DNA of 64,000 nt from Meiothermus sp. Pnk-1 (GCF_003226535.1 NZ_QKOB01000004.1:1-64000); one strand, 5' to 3'. Positions 1-9,447 are shown, numbered from the stretch's first letter. Translations and numbers: made by a program. The notes: a model not told the origin generated them from the sequence alone.

Positions 1-105
1 GACCGCGTAAGCACGGGCCAGCTCCACCAGGCTCCTTTCCCCTTTGACCGCCTCCAGGGCGGCCTGGAACTTGACCTGGGGTGCTACTGCCTTGGGCTTC
101 TTCAT
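1..105 (-). CDS. IS3-family transposase OrfA, N-terminal part (runs off window)
   Basis: Reading leftward from the ATG at 105, 35 uninterrupted codons reach the window edge. The peptide opens MKKPKAVAPQVKFQAALEAV and continues with KGERSLVELARAYAV. This is the typical start of IS3/IS911 OrfA proteins, a basic segment followed by the first helices of an HTH (compare the FK-ALEALKGE-TVAELA pattern). An AGGAGG ribosome site lies just upstream (about 110-116). OrfA supplies the DNA-binding part of the OrfAB transposase. The remainder and OrfB lie outside the window, so intactness cannot be judged, and I could not define the inverted repeat. Confidence 0.7.
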   Translation of the reverse strand, partial: MKKPKAVAPQVKFQAALEAVKGERSLVELARAYAV

Positions 106-209
106 CTGGACCTCCTGATCTCTGCAGGATACATCAAAAGTATCGTCTAGGTTAAGGGGGTCATATCCTTGCCCCCAGCCTTCTCAAGATCAGCCGGTAT
201 ACTCGCACT

Positions 210-1979
210 ATGGAACAGACCCTAGACCTCACCTGGGACCTAAGCGACCTCTACGCCTCGCCCACCGACCCTAAACTCATTCACGACCTCGAGGCCGCCA
301 AAACCGAGGCCGGGGCCTTCCAAGCGCGCTATGCCGGGAAGATGGCTGGGCTCTCCCCCGCTGAACTCGAGGCGGCCCTGCGAAGATATGAAGCCATCCT
401 CGAGCGGGCCTACCGGCCTTTGATCTTCGCCAACCTGGCCTTCGCCACCGACACCCAGAACGACCTCATCAAGAAGGTGCAAGACCAAGCCCGCCAGGCT
501 CTTACCGAGGTGAACAACACCCTGCTTTTCGCCGAGATCGAGCTAAAGGCTATGCCCGAGGAGGAGTTTGCCAAATTCCTCCAAGCCCCTGAGCTGGCCG
601 AACTTCGCCACTGGCTCGCCCGGCTGCGGGCCTATGCGCCTCACACCCTTTCGGAAAAGGAGGAGCGGGTCTTCAACCTCAAGAACCTCACCGGAAGGAG
701 CGCTTGGAGCCAGTTCTACACCGAGTACACCAGCCGCTTCCGCTTCCGGGTGCAAGTGGACGGGGAGGAAAAAGAACTCAACGACCCCCAGACCCGCTCC
801 CTGCTCCGCCACCCTGACCCCGCCGTGCGCCGCAATGCTCATGCCGCTTTGTACGGCAAGTACGCCGAGGAAGCCCCCACCCTGACCTATATCTTCAACA
901 CCGTGTTCCAAGACCGCCTGACCGACCTCGAGCTACGCGGCTACCCCCACCCGCTGGGCCAGACCGCCCTCGACGACGAGCTTACCCCCGAGGAGATCGA
1001 GCGGCTCTTGGCCGCCACCGAGGCCCATTACCCCTTGGTGGAGCGCTACCACCGCCTCAAAGCCCGGCGGCTGGGTCTCGAGCGCCTGCCCAGCGCGGAC
1101 CGGCTGGCTCCTTGGGGCCAGGAGCCTAAGGTGAGCTACCTAGAAGCCAAAGAGATGACGCTCGAGGCCCTGGGCCGCTTCAGCCCAACGCTGAGGCAGA
1201 TCGCCCAGGAGTTTTTCGACCAGCGCTGGATCGACGTGCTGCCCAAAAAGGGCAAGCGGGGCGGGGCGTTCTGCTCGGGTGGGCTGCCCAGCACCCATCC
1301 CTACCTGTTGCTGAACCACACCGACGACCTCGACTCGGCCCACACCCTGGCCCACGAGATGGGGCACGGCCTGCACTATATGCTGATGCGCCAGCAGCGC
1401 CTGCTGAACTTCGGCGCCACCACCCCCTTGGCCGAGACCGCCAGCGTCTTCGCCGAAATCCTGCTGGATGACTTGATCCTCGAGCGCCTGAACAGCGAAG
1501 AAGAGCGCGCAGCGCTATTGGCTAACCGCCTCGAGGACGCGGTCAACACCGCCTTCCGCCAGGTGATGTACACCCGTTGGGAGCTCGAGGCCCAGCAAGC
1601 CCGTAAGGATGGGATCCAACCCGCCGAACTCTACAACCGGCTCTGGCGCCAAGAGAACCAAAAGCTCTACGGGCAAAGCATGGAGTTTACCGAGCTGGAC
1701 TGGGTAGCCTGGAGCGGTATCCCCCACTTCGTGCATTACCGGTTCTACTGCTATAGCTACGCCTATGGCTACTTGCTGGTGCTGGCGCTGTACAACCGCT
1801 ACCGGGAAGAGGGGCAGGCCTTTGTACCTAAGTACCTCGAGATCCTGGCCGCGGGCGAGTCCGATACCCCACAGGGCATTTTGGCCAAGGCCGGGATCAA
1901 CCCCGCCGACCCCGGATTTTGGGAGGGCTCTTTCCGGGTGATCGAGGGTTGGCTATCGGAACTCGAGGCGCTGGCCTAA
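210..1979 (+). CDS. pepF: Oligoendopeptidase F (M3 family zinc metallopeptidase)
   Basis: Cytoplasmic zinc endopeptidase that degrades oligopeptides. At 589 aa it is the usual PepF length. The zinc motif HEMGH is at residues 382-386 in the context LAHEMGHGLHY, and a downstream ETASVFAE segment supplies the third ligand glutamate. No signal peptide is visible. The start is well supported: a TATACT -10 box at 198-203 sits exactly 6 nt before the ATG, so the mRNA is probably leaderless. It stands alone, between the IS3 remnant and a TetR regulator transcribed the same way. Confidence 0.95.
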   Translation: MEQTLDLTWDLSDLYASPTDPKLIHDLEAAKTEAGAFQARYAGKMAGLSPAELEAALRRYEAILERAYRPLIFANLAFATDTQNDLIKKVQDQARQALTEVNNTLLFAEIELKAMPEEEFAKFLQAPELAELRHWLARLRAYAPHTLSEKEERVFNLKNLTGRSAWSQFYTEYTSRFRFRVQVDGEEKELNDPQTRSLLRHPDPAVRRNAHAALYGKYAEEAPTLTYIFNTVFQDRLTDLELRGYPHPLGQTALDDELTPEEIERLLAATEAHYPLVERYHRLKARRLGLERLPSADRLAPWGQEPKVSYLEAKEMTLEALGRFSPTLRQIAQEFFDQRWIDVLPKKGKRGGAFCSGGLPSTHPYLLLNHTDDLDSAHTLAHEMGHGLHYMLMRQQRLLNFGATTPLAETASVFAEILLDDLILERLNSEEERAALLANRLEDAVNTAFRQVMYTRWELEAQQARKDGIQPAELYNRLWRQENQKLYGQSMEFTELDWVAWSGIPHFVHYRFYCYSYAYGYLLVLALYNRYREEGQAFVPKYLEILAAGESDTPQGILAKAGINPADPGFWEGSFRVIEGWLSELEALA

Positions 1980-2052
1980 ACCCGTCCCTACTGTCGGAGC
2001 GCCAGGCCTGGCCCCGACACGACCTCGGGGGTGCCGGACATGCATCGCCAGG

Positions 2053-2068
2053 TGTAACGTTTGTTACA
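2053..2068. promoter_or_regulatory. Palindromic operator at the TetR gene start
   Basis: TGTAAC (2053-2058), a 4-nt spacer, then GTTACA (2063-2068) form a perfect inverted repeat ending 1 nt before the ATG at 2070. The position suggests autoregulation by the TetR protein, with the operator covering the transcription/translation start. The sequence and symmetry are visible; binding is inferred. Confidence 0.6.
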
Positions 2069-2069
2069 T

Positions 2070-2645
2070 ATGAGCCGGAGCAAGCAACCCCAAACCCGGC
2101 AAGCCCTGCTCGAGCAAGCTACCCAGTACGTGCTCGAGCATGGACTGCAAAACCTCTCCCTGCGCCCTTTGGCCCAGGCTTTGGGCACCAGCGCGCGAAT
2201 GCTGATCTACCACTTCGGCTCGCGGGAACACCTGATCAGCCAGGTGCTGACCCTGGCGGTATCCCGCCAACAGGCCGCCATGCAAACCCTGGCCACAAAG
2301 CAGCGCTTTGCAAGTCTGGGGGAATTGCTGGGCGCCTTCTGGGAGCGCTTGAGCGCCCCCCAATCCCGGGCTTTTTTGCGCCTGTTGTTTGAGGTAGACG
2401 TGTTGGGATTCTCGGGGCATCCAGTGTACGCGGGTTTCTCCAGGGCCGCCCTCGAGGGCTGGGTAGGGTTGATCGAAAGCCTGCTCGGGCAAATCCTGGG
2501 GCAAGGTGACCACCGGAGCCTGGCCACCCATATCGTCGCGAGCTTCAATGGGCTGATCCTTGACCTGCTGGCGACCAAGGATGAAGCCCGGGTAAATCGA
2601 GCTTTCCAGGCTTTTGTGCAAACGCTCACGTCGCCCGGCAGGTGA
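2070..2645 (+). CDS. TetR/AcrR-family transcriptional regulator
   Basis: 191 aa. Residues about 8-55 form the TetR N-terminal HTH (ALLEQATQYVLEHGLQNLSL, then LAQALGTSARMLIYHFGSRE, with the usual YxFGS/YxHFGS end of the recognition helix). The rest is an all-helical ligand domain without a family-specific signature. I chose the ATG at 2070 over the upstream in-frame TTG at 2061 because the TTG lies inside the TGTAAC/GTTACA operator. The effector is unknown. The adjacent HD gene ends at 2650 on the other strand, so the two are convergent. Confidence 0.85.
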   Translation: MSRSKQPQTRQALLEQATQYVLEHGLQNLSLRPLAQALGTSARMLIYHFGSREHLISQVLTLAVSRQQAAMQTLATKQRFASLGELLGAFWERLSAPQSRAFLRLLFEVDVLGFSGHPVYAGFSRAALEGWVGLIESLLGQILGQGDHRSLATHIVASFNGLILDLLATKDEARVNRAFQAFVQTLTSPGR

Positions 2646-2649
2646 GCGC

Positions 2650-3543
2650 TCAGTCCAGGACGAAGCGGTCTTCGGTGTCGTGCAACCGCACCCGCTTGAT
2701 GATGCGTTGGTCGCTATCCGAGCCCTCGAGGGTCATCGCCACCACGCTCACCAGGTGGCGAATTGGGCTGCGTATAACCTTTTTGGTGAGGGTTTCCTCG
2801 ACCTGGAAAATTCCGGCGGAGTTGTTCATGTACACCTGGATCTCCACCGGGGTGCGCTCCCCCTTGAGGATGTGCACCTCATCCACGGCCAAAGCGCTGA
2901 TGGAATGGATGTCCACCGAGCCCAGCGCGAAAGCCTTGCGCCCACGCCCCTTGGTGATGTCGGTGCCGTCAGCTACTGCGGTGATGCCGCCCTCTACGGT
3001 GAGGGGCTCGGGAGAGAGGTCGTGGCAGTTGATGCTGTGCAAGATAAACGCGCGCAGCTTGACCCGCTGTTCGGGATCAGGGTAGATCTGCTCCAAGATG
3101 CGGTCCACGATGGGAGTGGCCAGCATCACGCTGAACCCCTCATGGGCTACCCGGTGCACCTGGTTGCCGATATCGTGGAGCATGGTCGAGAGGAGAACCA
3201 CCAAGAAGGTGTCCTCAAGGTTCCCCGCCCCGCTCTCCACCACGTCGAGCTTGGCCCCCGACCCCGCGATGAGGGAGAGGATCGCCACGCTAGCCGCCCC
3301 GGTGAGCATGGCGTGGACCCGCCCGTGATCGTTATAGCCCAGCTTGCGCATGGTGATGTAGTTGGCCATGTCCCAGTGGGCTTTGGCCTCGGGATCGTTG
3401 TAGAGGATCTCGTAAGCCCGCAGGGCCCGGGGGTAGTTCCTGAGCGCTTCGCGAATGGATTGGTCGGCCTCGAGGTAGAGCTTAGACTTGGGGCTCGAGA
3501 CCAAAACGACGCGTTCTTGCACGTTGAGGTTAGCTTCTGACAC
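2650..3543 (-). CDS. HD-domain metal-dependent phosphohydrolase
   Basis: 297 aa. The HD core is visible: H at HGRVHAM, then the HD pair in STMLHDIGNQVHR, followed by further metal-ligand candidates around LHSINCHD. It is longer than the bare HD domain, and the C-terminal about 100 residues (KGERTPVEIQVYMNNSAGIF onward) look like an extra domain. HD proteins hydrolyse phosphate esters or nucleotides; the substrate is not evident here. The start is GTG at 3543, preceded by a TAGCAT box about 5 nt upstream (leaderless). It is convergent with the TetR gene. Confidence 0.8.
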   Translation of the reverse strand: MSEANLNVQERVVLVSSPKSKLYLEADQSIREALRNYPRALRAYEILYNDPEAKAHWDMANYITMRKLGYNDHGRVHAMLTGAASVAILSLIAGSGAKLDVVESGAGNLEDTFLVVLLSTMLHDIGNQVHRVAHEGFSVMLATPIVDRILEQIYPDPEQRVKLRAFILHSINCHDLSPEPLTVEGGITAVADGTDITKGRGRKAFALGSVDIHSISALAVDEVHILKGERTPVEIQVYMNNSAGIFQVEETLTKKVIRSPIRHLVSVVAMTLEGSDSDQRIIKRVRLHDTEDRFVLD

Positions 3544-3599
3544 ACCCCATGCTACGCCATCTCTACCCTGGATGGGCGTCCTGGCTCACGCATCAACCT

Positions 3600-4409
3600 T
3601 TACTCGCCCTTGAAATTCGCCGCCCGCTTCTCCAGAAAAGCCCGGGTCCCCTCTTTCATGTCCTGGGTCTGGCAGGCCAGGCCGAAGAGATCGGCTTCGA
3701 TCTCGAGGGCCTCCGCCAGGTCGAGGTGCTCTCCCCGCGCCACCGCTTCCTTGGCCAAAGCCAAAGCCACCGGGCCGTTTTTTAGGATCTGCCGGGCCAA
3801 CTCCTGGGCCGCCTGCAGGGCGTCTTCAGCCACCCGGTTGACCAGGCCCAGCTGCAAAGCTTCCTCGGCAGGGACGTGCCGACCAGTGAAGATCAGGTCG
3901 AGCGCCCGCCCTCGCCCGACGAGGCGCGGCAGGCGCTGGGTCCCGCCGAAGCCGGGGATGATCCCTAACCCCACTTCGGGCAGACCCAGCTTGGCTTTTT
4001 GGCTGGCTACCCGAAGGTCGCAAGCCAACGCCAGCTCGAGCCCCCCTCCCAGGGCAAAGCCGTTGACCGCCGCGATGGTGGGTACCGGCAACACCGCGAT
4101 CTCGTTGAATACCGCCTGGCCCAGCAGGGCGAACTCGCGCGCGGCGAACACATCCGCGATCCCTGCAATCTGGTTGATGTCGGCCCCGGCCACAAAGGCC
4201 CGCCCCTCGCCGGTGAAGATGGCCACTCTGGCCTCGGGATCTTCGGCGATGACCTCGCTCACCTGGGCCAGCTCCAGCAGCACATCCTGATTCAGGGCGT
4301 TCAAGGCGTCGGGGCGGCGGATGGTGACGGTGGCGATCCCGCCCTCCACCGCGTAAGAGAGGTATCGGAACTCGGGGATCTCGAGCGTGAAAGCGTCTTC
4401 CTGGTTCAT
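3600..4409 (-). CDS. Enoyl-CoA hydratase/isomerase
   Basis: 269 aa crotonase-fold protein. The oxyanion-hole elements AGADI and GFALGGGLELALACD are present, as is the catalytic-loop region GLPEVGLGIIPGFGGTQRLPRLVG with the conserved glutamate. It hydrates trans-2-enoyl-CoA in beta-oxidation or a related acyl-CoA route. I use the ATG at 4409 because GGAGG lies 6 nt upstream; the in-frame TTG at 4415 is too close to that ribosome site. The start is 2 nt from the stop of deoD, so the two genes form an operon and are probably translationally coupled, though their functions are unrelated. Confidence 0.9.
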   Translation of the reverse strand: MNQEDAFTLEIPEFRYLSYAVEGGIATVTIRRPDALNALNQDVLLELAQVSEVIAEDPEARVAIFTGEGRAFVAGADINQIAGIADVFAAREFALLGQAVFNEIAVLPVPTIAAVNGFALGGGLELALACDLRVASQKAKLGLPEVGLGIIPGFGGTQRLPRLVGRGRALDLIFTGRHVPAEEALQLGLVNRVAEDALQAAQELARQILKNGPVALALAKEAVARGEHLDLAEALEIEADLFGLACQTQDMKEGTRAFLEKRAANFKGE

Positions 4410-4411
4410 CG

Positions 4412-5134
4412 TCAACCTCCTTGGTTTGCCATCTGCACACAGGCCTCGAGGGCCACCCGGGTCATCCGGTCAACCCCCTCTTGGATCAACTCGGGGGCTA
4501 CAAACTGGGTATCCCCCACCTTATTCACCACCGCCAGTACCGCCCCGGCTTTCATCTTCCGCATCTTGGCGATGAGAAAGAGGGCCGAGGACTCCATCTC
4601 CGCCGCCAGAGCGCCGAAGGGGGCCATGGCCTGGCCGTGGTGCTCCAGCGGGGAGTAGAAAGCGTCCTCGGTGACGATCATCCCGACGTGGTGGGGATAG
4701 CCAAGGCGGCGGGCGGCCCCTACCAGCTGCTCGAGCACCCCGTAGTCCGGAATGGGCGCGTAGGGCCTGCCGCCCAAGTACTGCCGTGTGGTCCCGTCGA
4801 AGGGGACTGCGGCTTGGGCCACCACCAACTCAGGGGCTTTGAGGTCGTCGCTAAAGACCCCGCAGGTGCCGACCCGTACTAACACCTTGGCCCCTAGCTG
4901 GGCTAGCTCCTCTACCACAATGGCCGTGGAGGGGCAGCCCATTCCGGTAGTCTGCACCGAGACCGCTAAGCCCTGGTAGGTGCCGGTGAAGCCCAGCAGG
5001 CTACGGTAGGTAGTGTAGGGTTTGGGGTCCTCGAGGAAATGCTCGGCGATCCACTGGGCCCGGCCTGGATCGCCCGGCAAGAGCACGTAAGGGGCCACCT
5101 CCCCTGGCTTTGCGCGCACGTGTAAAGGCGTCAT
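4412..5134 (-). CDS. deoD: Purine-nucleoside phosphorylase, DeoD/hexameric family
   Basis: 240 aa. Phosphorolysis of purine (deoxy)ribonucleosides to base plus (deoxy)ribose-1-phosphate in nucleoside salvage. Family features: N-terminal MTPLHVRAKPGEVAPYVLLP with the phosphate-binding GDPGR, then TTGMGCPS, RVGTCG, and the nucleoside-binding AAEMESSALF. The start is the ATG at 5134: a TATCCT -10 box lies a few nt upstream (revcomp of 5142-5147), giving a near-leaderless transcript, whereas the TTG at 5140 would lie against the box. First gene of a two-gene operon with the enoyl-CoA hydratase. Confidence 0.93.
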   Translation of the reverse strand: MTPLHVRAKPGEVAPYVLLPGDPGRAQWIAEHFLEDPKPYTTYRSLLGFTGTYQGLAVSVQTTGMGCPSTAIVVEELAQLGAKVLVRVGTCGVFSDDLKAPELVVAQAAVPFDGTTRQYLGGRPYAPIPDYGVLEQLVGAARRLGYPHHVGMIVTEDAFYSPLEHHGQAMAPFGALAAEMESSALFLIAKMRKMKAGAVLAVVNKVGDTQFVAPELIQEGVDRMTRVALEACVQMANQGG

Positions 5135-5178
5135 ACGCAAGACAGGATACAGGGTGCAAGGGGTAAGAAGCGAATGGC

Positions 5179-5805
5179 TCAGCCCAACCGCAGCTCGGGC
5201 AACCCCTGTACCAGGTGTTCGTCGTGGGTGGCGAGCAGCACCGCAGTGCCCAAGTCGCGGGCCAGCTCGAGCATCAAAGCCAGCACCCGCTCGGCATTCC
5301 GGCGGTCCAGGCTGCCGGTGGGTTCGTCGGCCAGCAGCAGCTTGGGTCGCAGGTAGAGCGCCCGCGCCACCGCCACCCGCTGCCGCTCCCCGCCGGAGAG
5401 CGCTTGAGGGCGCAATCGGGCACGGTCTGCCAAGCCGATCCGCTCCAGCAGCTCGAGCCCCCAGGCTGGGTCTACCCGGCCCGCCAGATAGCCGGGAACC
5501 AGCACGTTCTCGAGGGCGGTTAGCTCGGACATCAGGTAGTGGTGCTGAAATACTAGGCCCAAGTAACCCAGCCGCAACCGCGCCAGGGCCTCTTCACCCA
5601 AACCCCCCAGGTTGGTTGCTCCCCACCACACCTCGCCCTCCTGCAGGGCCAACAGCCCGGCCACCAGGTGAATCAGGGTGGTCTTGCCACTCCCCGATGG
5701 CCCCAGGATGACCCGTACCTCCCCCGGGGAAAGCTCGAGGTTGAAGTCCTTGAATAGTTCGACCTCAGGGTACCGATAGGCCAGGCGAACGGTCCGCAAC
5801 ACCAC
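5179..5805 (-). CDS. ABC transporter ATPase, LolD/MacB-like
   Basis: 208 aa ATP-binding subunit. Walker A GPSGSGKT (residues 35-42), Q-loop Q87, signature LSGGERQ (136-142), Walker B LLLADE (156-161) and switch H in THDEHL. Size and sequence match the LolD/FtsE/MacB group, which pairs with FtsX-fold permeases. No permease gene lies beside it, so its partner is elsewhere. Start: the frame stays open far upstream, but a TATGCT -10 box (revcomp of 5812-5817) lies 6 nt before the GTG at 5805, marking a leaderless start. It is divergent from the Crp/Fnr gene, so the two promoters share about 100 bp. Confidence 0.88.
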   Translation of the reverse strand: MVLRTVRLAYRYPEVELFKDFNLELSPGEVRVILGPSGSGKTTLIHLVAGLLALQEGEVWWGATNLGGLGEEALARLRLGYLGLVFQHHYLMSELTALENVLVPGYLAGRVDPAWGLELLERIGLADRARLRPQALSGGERQRVAVARALYLRPKLLLADEPTGSLDRRNAERVLALMLELARDLGTAVLLATHDEHLVQGLPELRLG

Positions 5806-5904
5806 CCCCAAAGCATACCAACCCCCGTGATCCCCCTCGCCAGCCCAACTATGCCCCTTTTCGTATCTTGCGCTGATCCGGCGGAGGCGCTTAGAGTGGG
5901 GACG

Positions 5905-6582
5905 ATGCTGCGCGACACCACCCTGCTGGCCCAGACTCCTCTTTTCCGGGGAGTCCCGCCTCAGGCGCTCGAGATCGCCCAGGAAGCCTTCATCGCCCGC
6001 TTCTATCCGGCGGGGGCCACGGTCTTCAAAGCGGGCGATCTGGGATCCGCGCTCTATGTGGTACAACAGGGCCGGGTGCGCATCTTCCGCACCTATCTCG
6101 ACGACCGCGAGCGGGTCTTTGCCTTCTTGGGCCCCGGCGAGGTCTTCGGGGAGATGAGCCTCCTGGACGACGAGCCCCGCAGCGCGAGCGCAGAAGTGGT
6201 CACCGACTCGGTACTCTTGGTGCTCTACCGCGAGGCTTACCAAAGCCTGATCCGCCGCTATCCACAGGTGGCCCACAACATCGCCGGAATCCTGGCCAAA
6301 AGGTTGCGCGAGGCCGACCTCGAGCTGGAAGTCCTCTCCTTTGAGGAAGCCCGGGGCCGGGTAGCTTATGCCTTGCTCAAGCTTTACCGGCAGGGGTTTG
6401 GCGAGAACGGCCGGATGAAGCTCACCCACCTCGAGCTAGCCCAGCTTTCCGGCACCAGCCGTGAGACCGTGACCCGAGTACTCCACGCCCTCAAAAACGA
6501 AGGGTTGTTACGGGTCACCGGGGGGTACGTGGAGATCGTGGACACCACTACCCTAGAAGAAGTCTTGTACGGTCTTCGGTAA
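5905..6582 (+). CDS. Crp/Fnr-family transcriptional regulator
   Basis: 225 aa. N-terminal cyclic-nucleotide-binding beta-barrel (GATVFKAGDLGSALYVVQQG, then LGPGEVFGEMSLLDDEPRSA), a long dimerisation helix, and a C-terminal winged HTH (KLTHLELAQLSGTSRETVTR). There is no cysteine cluster, so it is not an Fnr-type iron-sulphur sensor. Whether it binds cAMP is uncertain. The start is the ATG at 5905: TAGAGT at 5892-5897 plus 7 nt gives a leaderless mRNA. The 26 upstream in-frame codons carry no homology-like sequence. Confidence 0.88.
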   Translation: MLRDTTLLAQTPLFRGVPPQALEIAQEAFIARFYPAGATVFKAGDLGSALYVVQQGRVRIFRTYLDDRERVFAFLGPGEVFGEMSLLDDEPRSASAEVVTDSVLLVLYREAYQSLIRRYPQVAHNIAGILAKRLREADLELEVLSFEEARGRVAYALLKLYRQGFGENGRMKLTHLELAQLSGTSRETVTRVLHALKNEGLLRVTGGYVEIVDTTTLEEVLYGLR

Positions 6583-6678
6583 AATCTATTGACCTATGGG
6601 ACAACATCACCGCCTGGCCAGCGCCGTGAACCGAGATGGCCCGTTGGTACGCTGCTCGATTCCCCAAAGGGGGAACCG

Positions 6679-7350
6679 ATGAGCCGACCGACCGTATGGA
6701 TCGCCCCCTCGGTGCTGGCCGCCGACTTCACCCGCTTGGGCGAGCAGGTTCGAGAAGCCCAGGAAGGTGGGGCCGATTTGATCCACGTGGACGTGATGGA
6801 CGGGCGCTTCGTGCCCAACATCAGCATGGGGATCGTGGTGGTGGAGGCCATCCGGCGGGTCGCGCGGGTTCCTTTGGATGTCCACCTGATGATCGTGGAA
6901 CCCGAGAAGTACCTGGCCGATTTCGTACAGGCCGGAGCCACCTACCTCACCTTTCACGCCGAGGCCACCCCTCATGCCCATCGGGCCGTGCAGCGCATCC
7001 GCGAGCTGGGGGCTAAACCGGGACTGGCGCTCAATCCGGCCACTCCTTTATCCTTTTTGGAACCCCTGCTTCCCGACCTCGATCTAGCCCTTTTGATGAC
7101 GGTCAATCCCGGGTTTGGTGGACAGAAATTTATCCCAAGCTCCACGCAACGTTTGCGCGAGTTACGGACGCTGCGCGACCGGCTCAACCCGGCCTGCTTG
7201 ATCGAGGTGGATGGGGGGATCACCCCCCAAACCGTGGCCCAAGTATCGGGAGCCGACATCCTGGTGGCGGGCTCGAGCGTGTTTAATGCCCGCTCGAGCA
7301 TCCGGGAAAATATCAACACCCTGAGGAAGAACTATGCGCTTACGGGTTGA
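6679..7350 (+). CDS. rpe: Ribulose-phosphate 3-epimerase
   Basis: 223 aa TIM-barrel enzyme of the pentose phosphate pathway interconverting ribulose-5-P and xylulose-5-P. Signature segments: [22 protein letters not shown] (metal His/Asp), [17 protein letters not shown], and EVDGGI with the catalytic Asp. The ATG at 6679 follows an AAAGGGGGAA ribosome site; the open frame upstream to 6589 is not part of the family. Its last 17 bp overlap comB. Confidence 0.95.
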   Translation: MSRPTVWIAPSVLAADFTRLGEQVREAQEGGADLIHVDVMDGRFVPNISMGIVVVEAIRRVARVPLDVHLMIVEPEKYLADFVQAGATYLTFHAEATPHAHRAVQRIRELGAKPGLALNPATPLSFLEPLLPDLDLALLMTVNPGFGGQKFIPSSTQRLRELRTLRDRLNPACLIEVDGGITPQTVAQVSGADILVAGSSVFNARSSIRENINTLRKNYALTG

Positions 7351-8089
7351 CCTGATTCCCCGCGAAGAGCTGGCCTTTGCCGACGTGGTGCTGGTGGTGG
7401 ACGTGATCCGGGCCACCACCACCGCCGCGGCGTTCCTGGAGGCCGGGGCCAGCGCCCTCTACCTGACCCCCTCGATCGAATCCGCCCGGGCCTTCAAGGA
7501 CGAGGACGTGGTCCTCGGGGGGGAGGTGGGGGGGCTCAAACCCCAGGGCTTCGACCTGGGCAATAGCCCCCGGGAGGCGCTCGAGGCCCCCGTGGGGGCG
7601 CGCACGGTGGTGATGAGCACCACCAACGGCACCAAGGCCGCCCACCTGGCCGCCCGCTCGGCCAAGCACGTGCTGCTGGCCTCGCTGTACAACGCCCACG
7701 CCGCCGCCCGGCTGGCCCACGAACTCGCCACCGAGGAGGTGGCGGTGTTGTGTGCGGGCAAGGAGGGCCGGGTAGGCCTCGACGATACCTACACCGCCGG
7801 GGTGCTGGCGGAGTTTTTGCAGCTGATGGGCCAGTACGACCTCGACGACGGGGCGCTGGTGGCCCTCTCCACCCGCCGCACCTACCCCGACCCGCTCGAG
7901 CCCCTCTCCCTCTCGGCGGCGGCCCAGGCGCTCAGGCAGGTAGGCCTCGAGGACGACGTACCCTTCTGCGCCCAGGTGGCCAAATCCCCCGCCGTGCCCC
8001 TGCTAGAGGGCCGCAGCGGGGAGGCCTTGATCTTCCGGCGGGGAAGCTCGCAGCGCTCGAGCCAGGTAGGGATCCCGGTGGTGTCGTAG
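7334..8089 (+). CDS. comB: 2-phosphosulfolactate phosphatase-like protein (ComB family)
   Basis: 251 aa. The family core is clear: [38 protein letters not shown] and [10 protein letters not shown]. In methanogens ComB dephosphorylates 2-phosphosulfolactate on the way to coenzyme M. Many non-methanogenic bacteria, including Thermus relatives, carry the gene without a known coenzyme M pathway, so its role here is uncertain. It overlaps rpe by 17 bp and is probably co-transcribed. Confidence 0.85.
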   Translation: MRLRVDLIPREELAFADVVLVVDVIRATTTAAAFLEAGASALYLTPSIESARAFKDEDVVLGGEVGGLKPQGFDLGNSPREALEAPVGARTVVMSTTNGTKAAHLAARSAKHVLLASLYNAHAAARLAHELATEEVAVLCAGKEGRVGLDDTYTAGVLAEFLQLMGQYDLDDGALVALSTRRTYPDPLEPLSLSAAAQALRQVGLEDDVPFCAQVAKSPAVPLLEGRSGEALIFRRGSSQRSSQVGIPVVS

Positions 8090-8095
8090 CGGGCT

Positions 8096-9418
8096 TCAGC
8101 GGGAGGCCAACAGCCGCAAGAAGTTGCGGCTGGCCTCGATGCCCTTCTCGTAGTTGATCAGGTCGAACTTCTCGTTGGGCGAGTGCAGGTTGTCGTCATT
8201 GAGGCCCATCCCCAGGAGCACTACCGGGATAGCTAGAGTCTCCTGGAAGCTCGCCACGATGGGGATGCTCCCGCCGGAACGGGTAAAGACCGGCTTGCGG
8301 CCCCAAGCGGCCTCGAGCGCCTGTGCGGCTTTGCGCATATAAGGCGAGTCCAAATCGGTCAGCACCGGCTTTCCGCTACCATGGGAGAGGATCTCCATCC
8401 GGTAGCCTGCGGGCTTGATTTGCTGGAGGTAAGCGGTAACGGCTTTTTGGATCGCTTCAGGATCCTGATCGGGGACCAAGCGCATGGAGAACTTGAACCC
8501 CGCCTTGGCAGGGATCACCGTTTTGGAACCCTCTCCCTGATACCCGCCCCAGATGCCGTTGACGTCCAGGGTGGGGCGAACCCAGGTGCGCTCCAACGCC
8601 CCCCAACCGGGCTCACCCGGCAGGGCCTCAGCGCCAATGGAGGAGGCGAACGCCGCTGCGTCAAAGTTCAGGCTGGCCAGGTTGGCGCGTTCCTCCTCGG
8701 TAAGCCCACGCACCGCATCGTAAAAACCGGGGACCAGAATCCGCCCGTCTTCGCCCTTGAGCTTGGCGATCATCCAAGCCGCCGCGTGGATGGGGTTGGG
8801 AGCAGCCCCGCCGTACACGCCGGAGTGCAGGTCGCGGTTGGCCCCTTCCAGCCGAACTTCCATGTACACCAACCCGCGCAGCCCGTACTCCAGGCTCGGC
8901 ACCCCAGGGGCGTACATCGCCCCGTCGGAGATGAGCAGCACATCGGCCCCTAGGCGCAGGGCATTGGCGCGCACAAAGGGCTCGAGGTTGGCGCTGGAGA
9001 TCTCCTCCTCCCCCTCAATCACGAACTTGACGTTGACCCTAAGGTCAGCCCCTAGATCCTCGACCGCGGCGATGTGGGCGTAGATCTGGCCCTTGTCGTC
9101 GGAGGCCCCCCGGGCGTAGAGCTTGCCCTCTCGAAGGGTGGGCTCGAAAGGCGGGGTGTGCCACAGCTCGAGCGGGTCCGGCGGCTGCACGTCGTAGTGG
9201 CCGTAGATGAGCACGGTGGGGGCCTGGGGGTCCACAATTCTCTCGGCGTAGACGATGGGGTGACCGGGAGTGGCGATCACTTCGGCCTGGAACCCCAGCG
9301 CGGAGAGCTTAGCCTCCAGCCAGCGAGCCGCCTGGGCGACGTCTTCCTTATGGTCGGGACTAGCCGAAACCGAAGGGATGCGCAAGAACTCGATGAGGGC
9401 GTCTAAATGCTTGTTCAC
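8096..9418 (-). CDS. M20-family metallo-dipeptidase/acylase
   Basis: 440 aa zinc peptidase. Metal and catalytic segments run in order: YGHYDVQPP (His, catalytic Asp), GASDDKGQIY (bridging Asp), IEGEEEISS (catalytic Glu and Glu ligand), LLISDGAMY, and a C-terminal motif ending SPNEKFDL. The middle holds the dimerisation/lid domain. It probably trims dipeptides or N-acyl amino acids. The start is GTG at 9418: a perfect TATAAT box (revcomp of 9426-9431) lies 7 nt upstream, another leaderless case. Confidence 0.9.
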   Translation of the reverse strand: MNKHLDALIEFLRIPSVSASPDHKEDVAQAARWLEAKLSALGFQAEVIATPGHPIVYAERIVDPQAPTVLIYGHYDVQPPDPLELWHTPPFEPTLREGKLYARGASDDKGQIYAHIAAVEDLGADLRVNVKFVIEGEEEISSANLEPFVRANALRLGADVLLISDGAMYAPGVPSLEYGLRGLVYMEVRLEGANRDLHSGVYGGAAPNPIHAAAWMIAKLKGEDGRILVPGFYDAVRGLTEEERANLASLNFDAAAFASSIGAEALPGEPGWGALERTWVRPTLDVNGIWGGYQGEGSKTVIPAKAGFKFSMRLVPDQDPEAIQKAVTAYLQQIKPAGYRMEILSHGSGKPVLTDLDSPYMRKAAQALEAAWGRKPVFTRSGGSIPIVASFQETLAIPVVLLGMGLNDDNLHSPNEKFDLINYEKGIEASRNFLRLLASR

Positions 9419-9447
9419 GCTACGGATTATATGGGCGGAGCGGCTTT

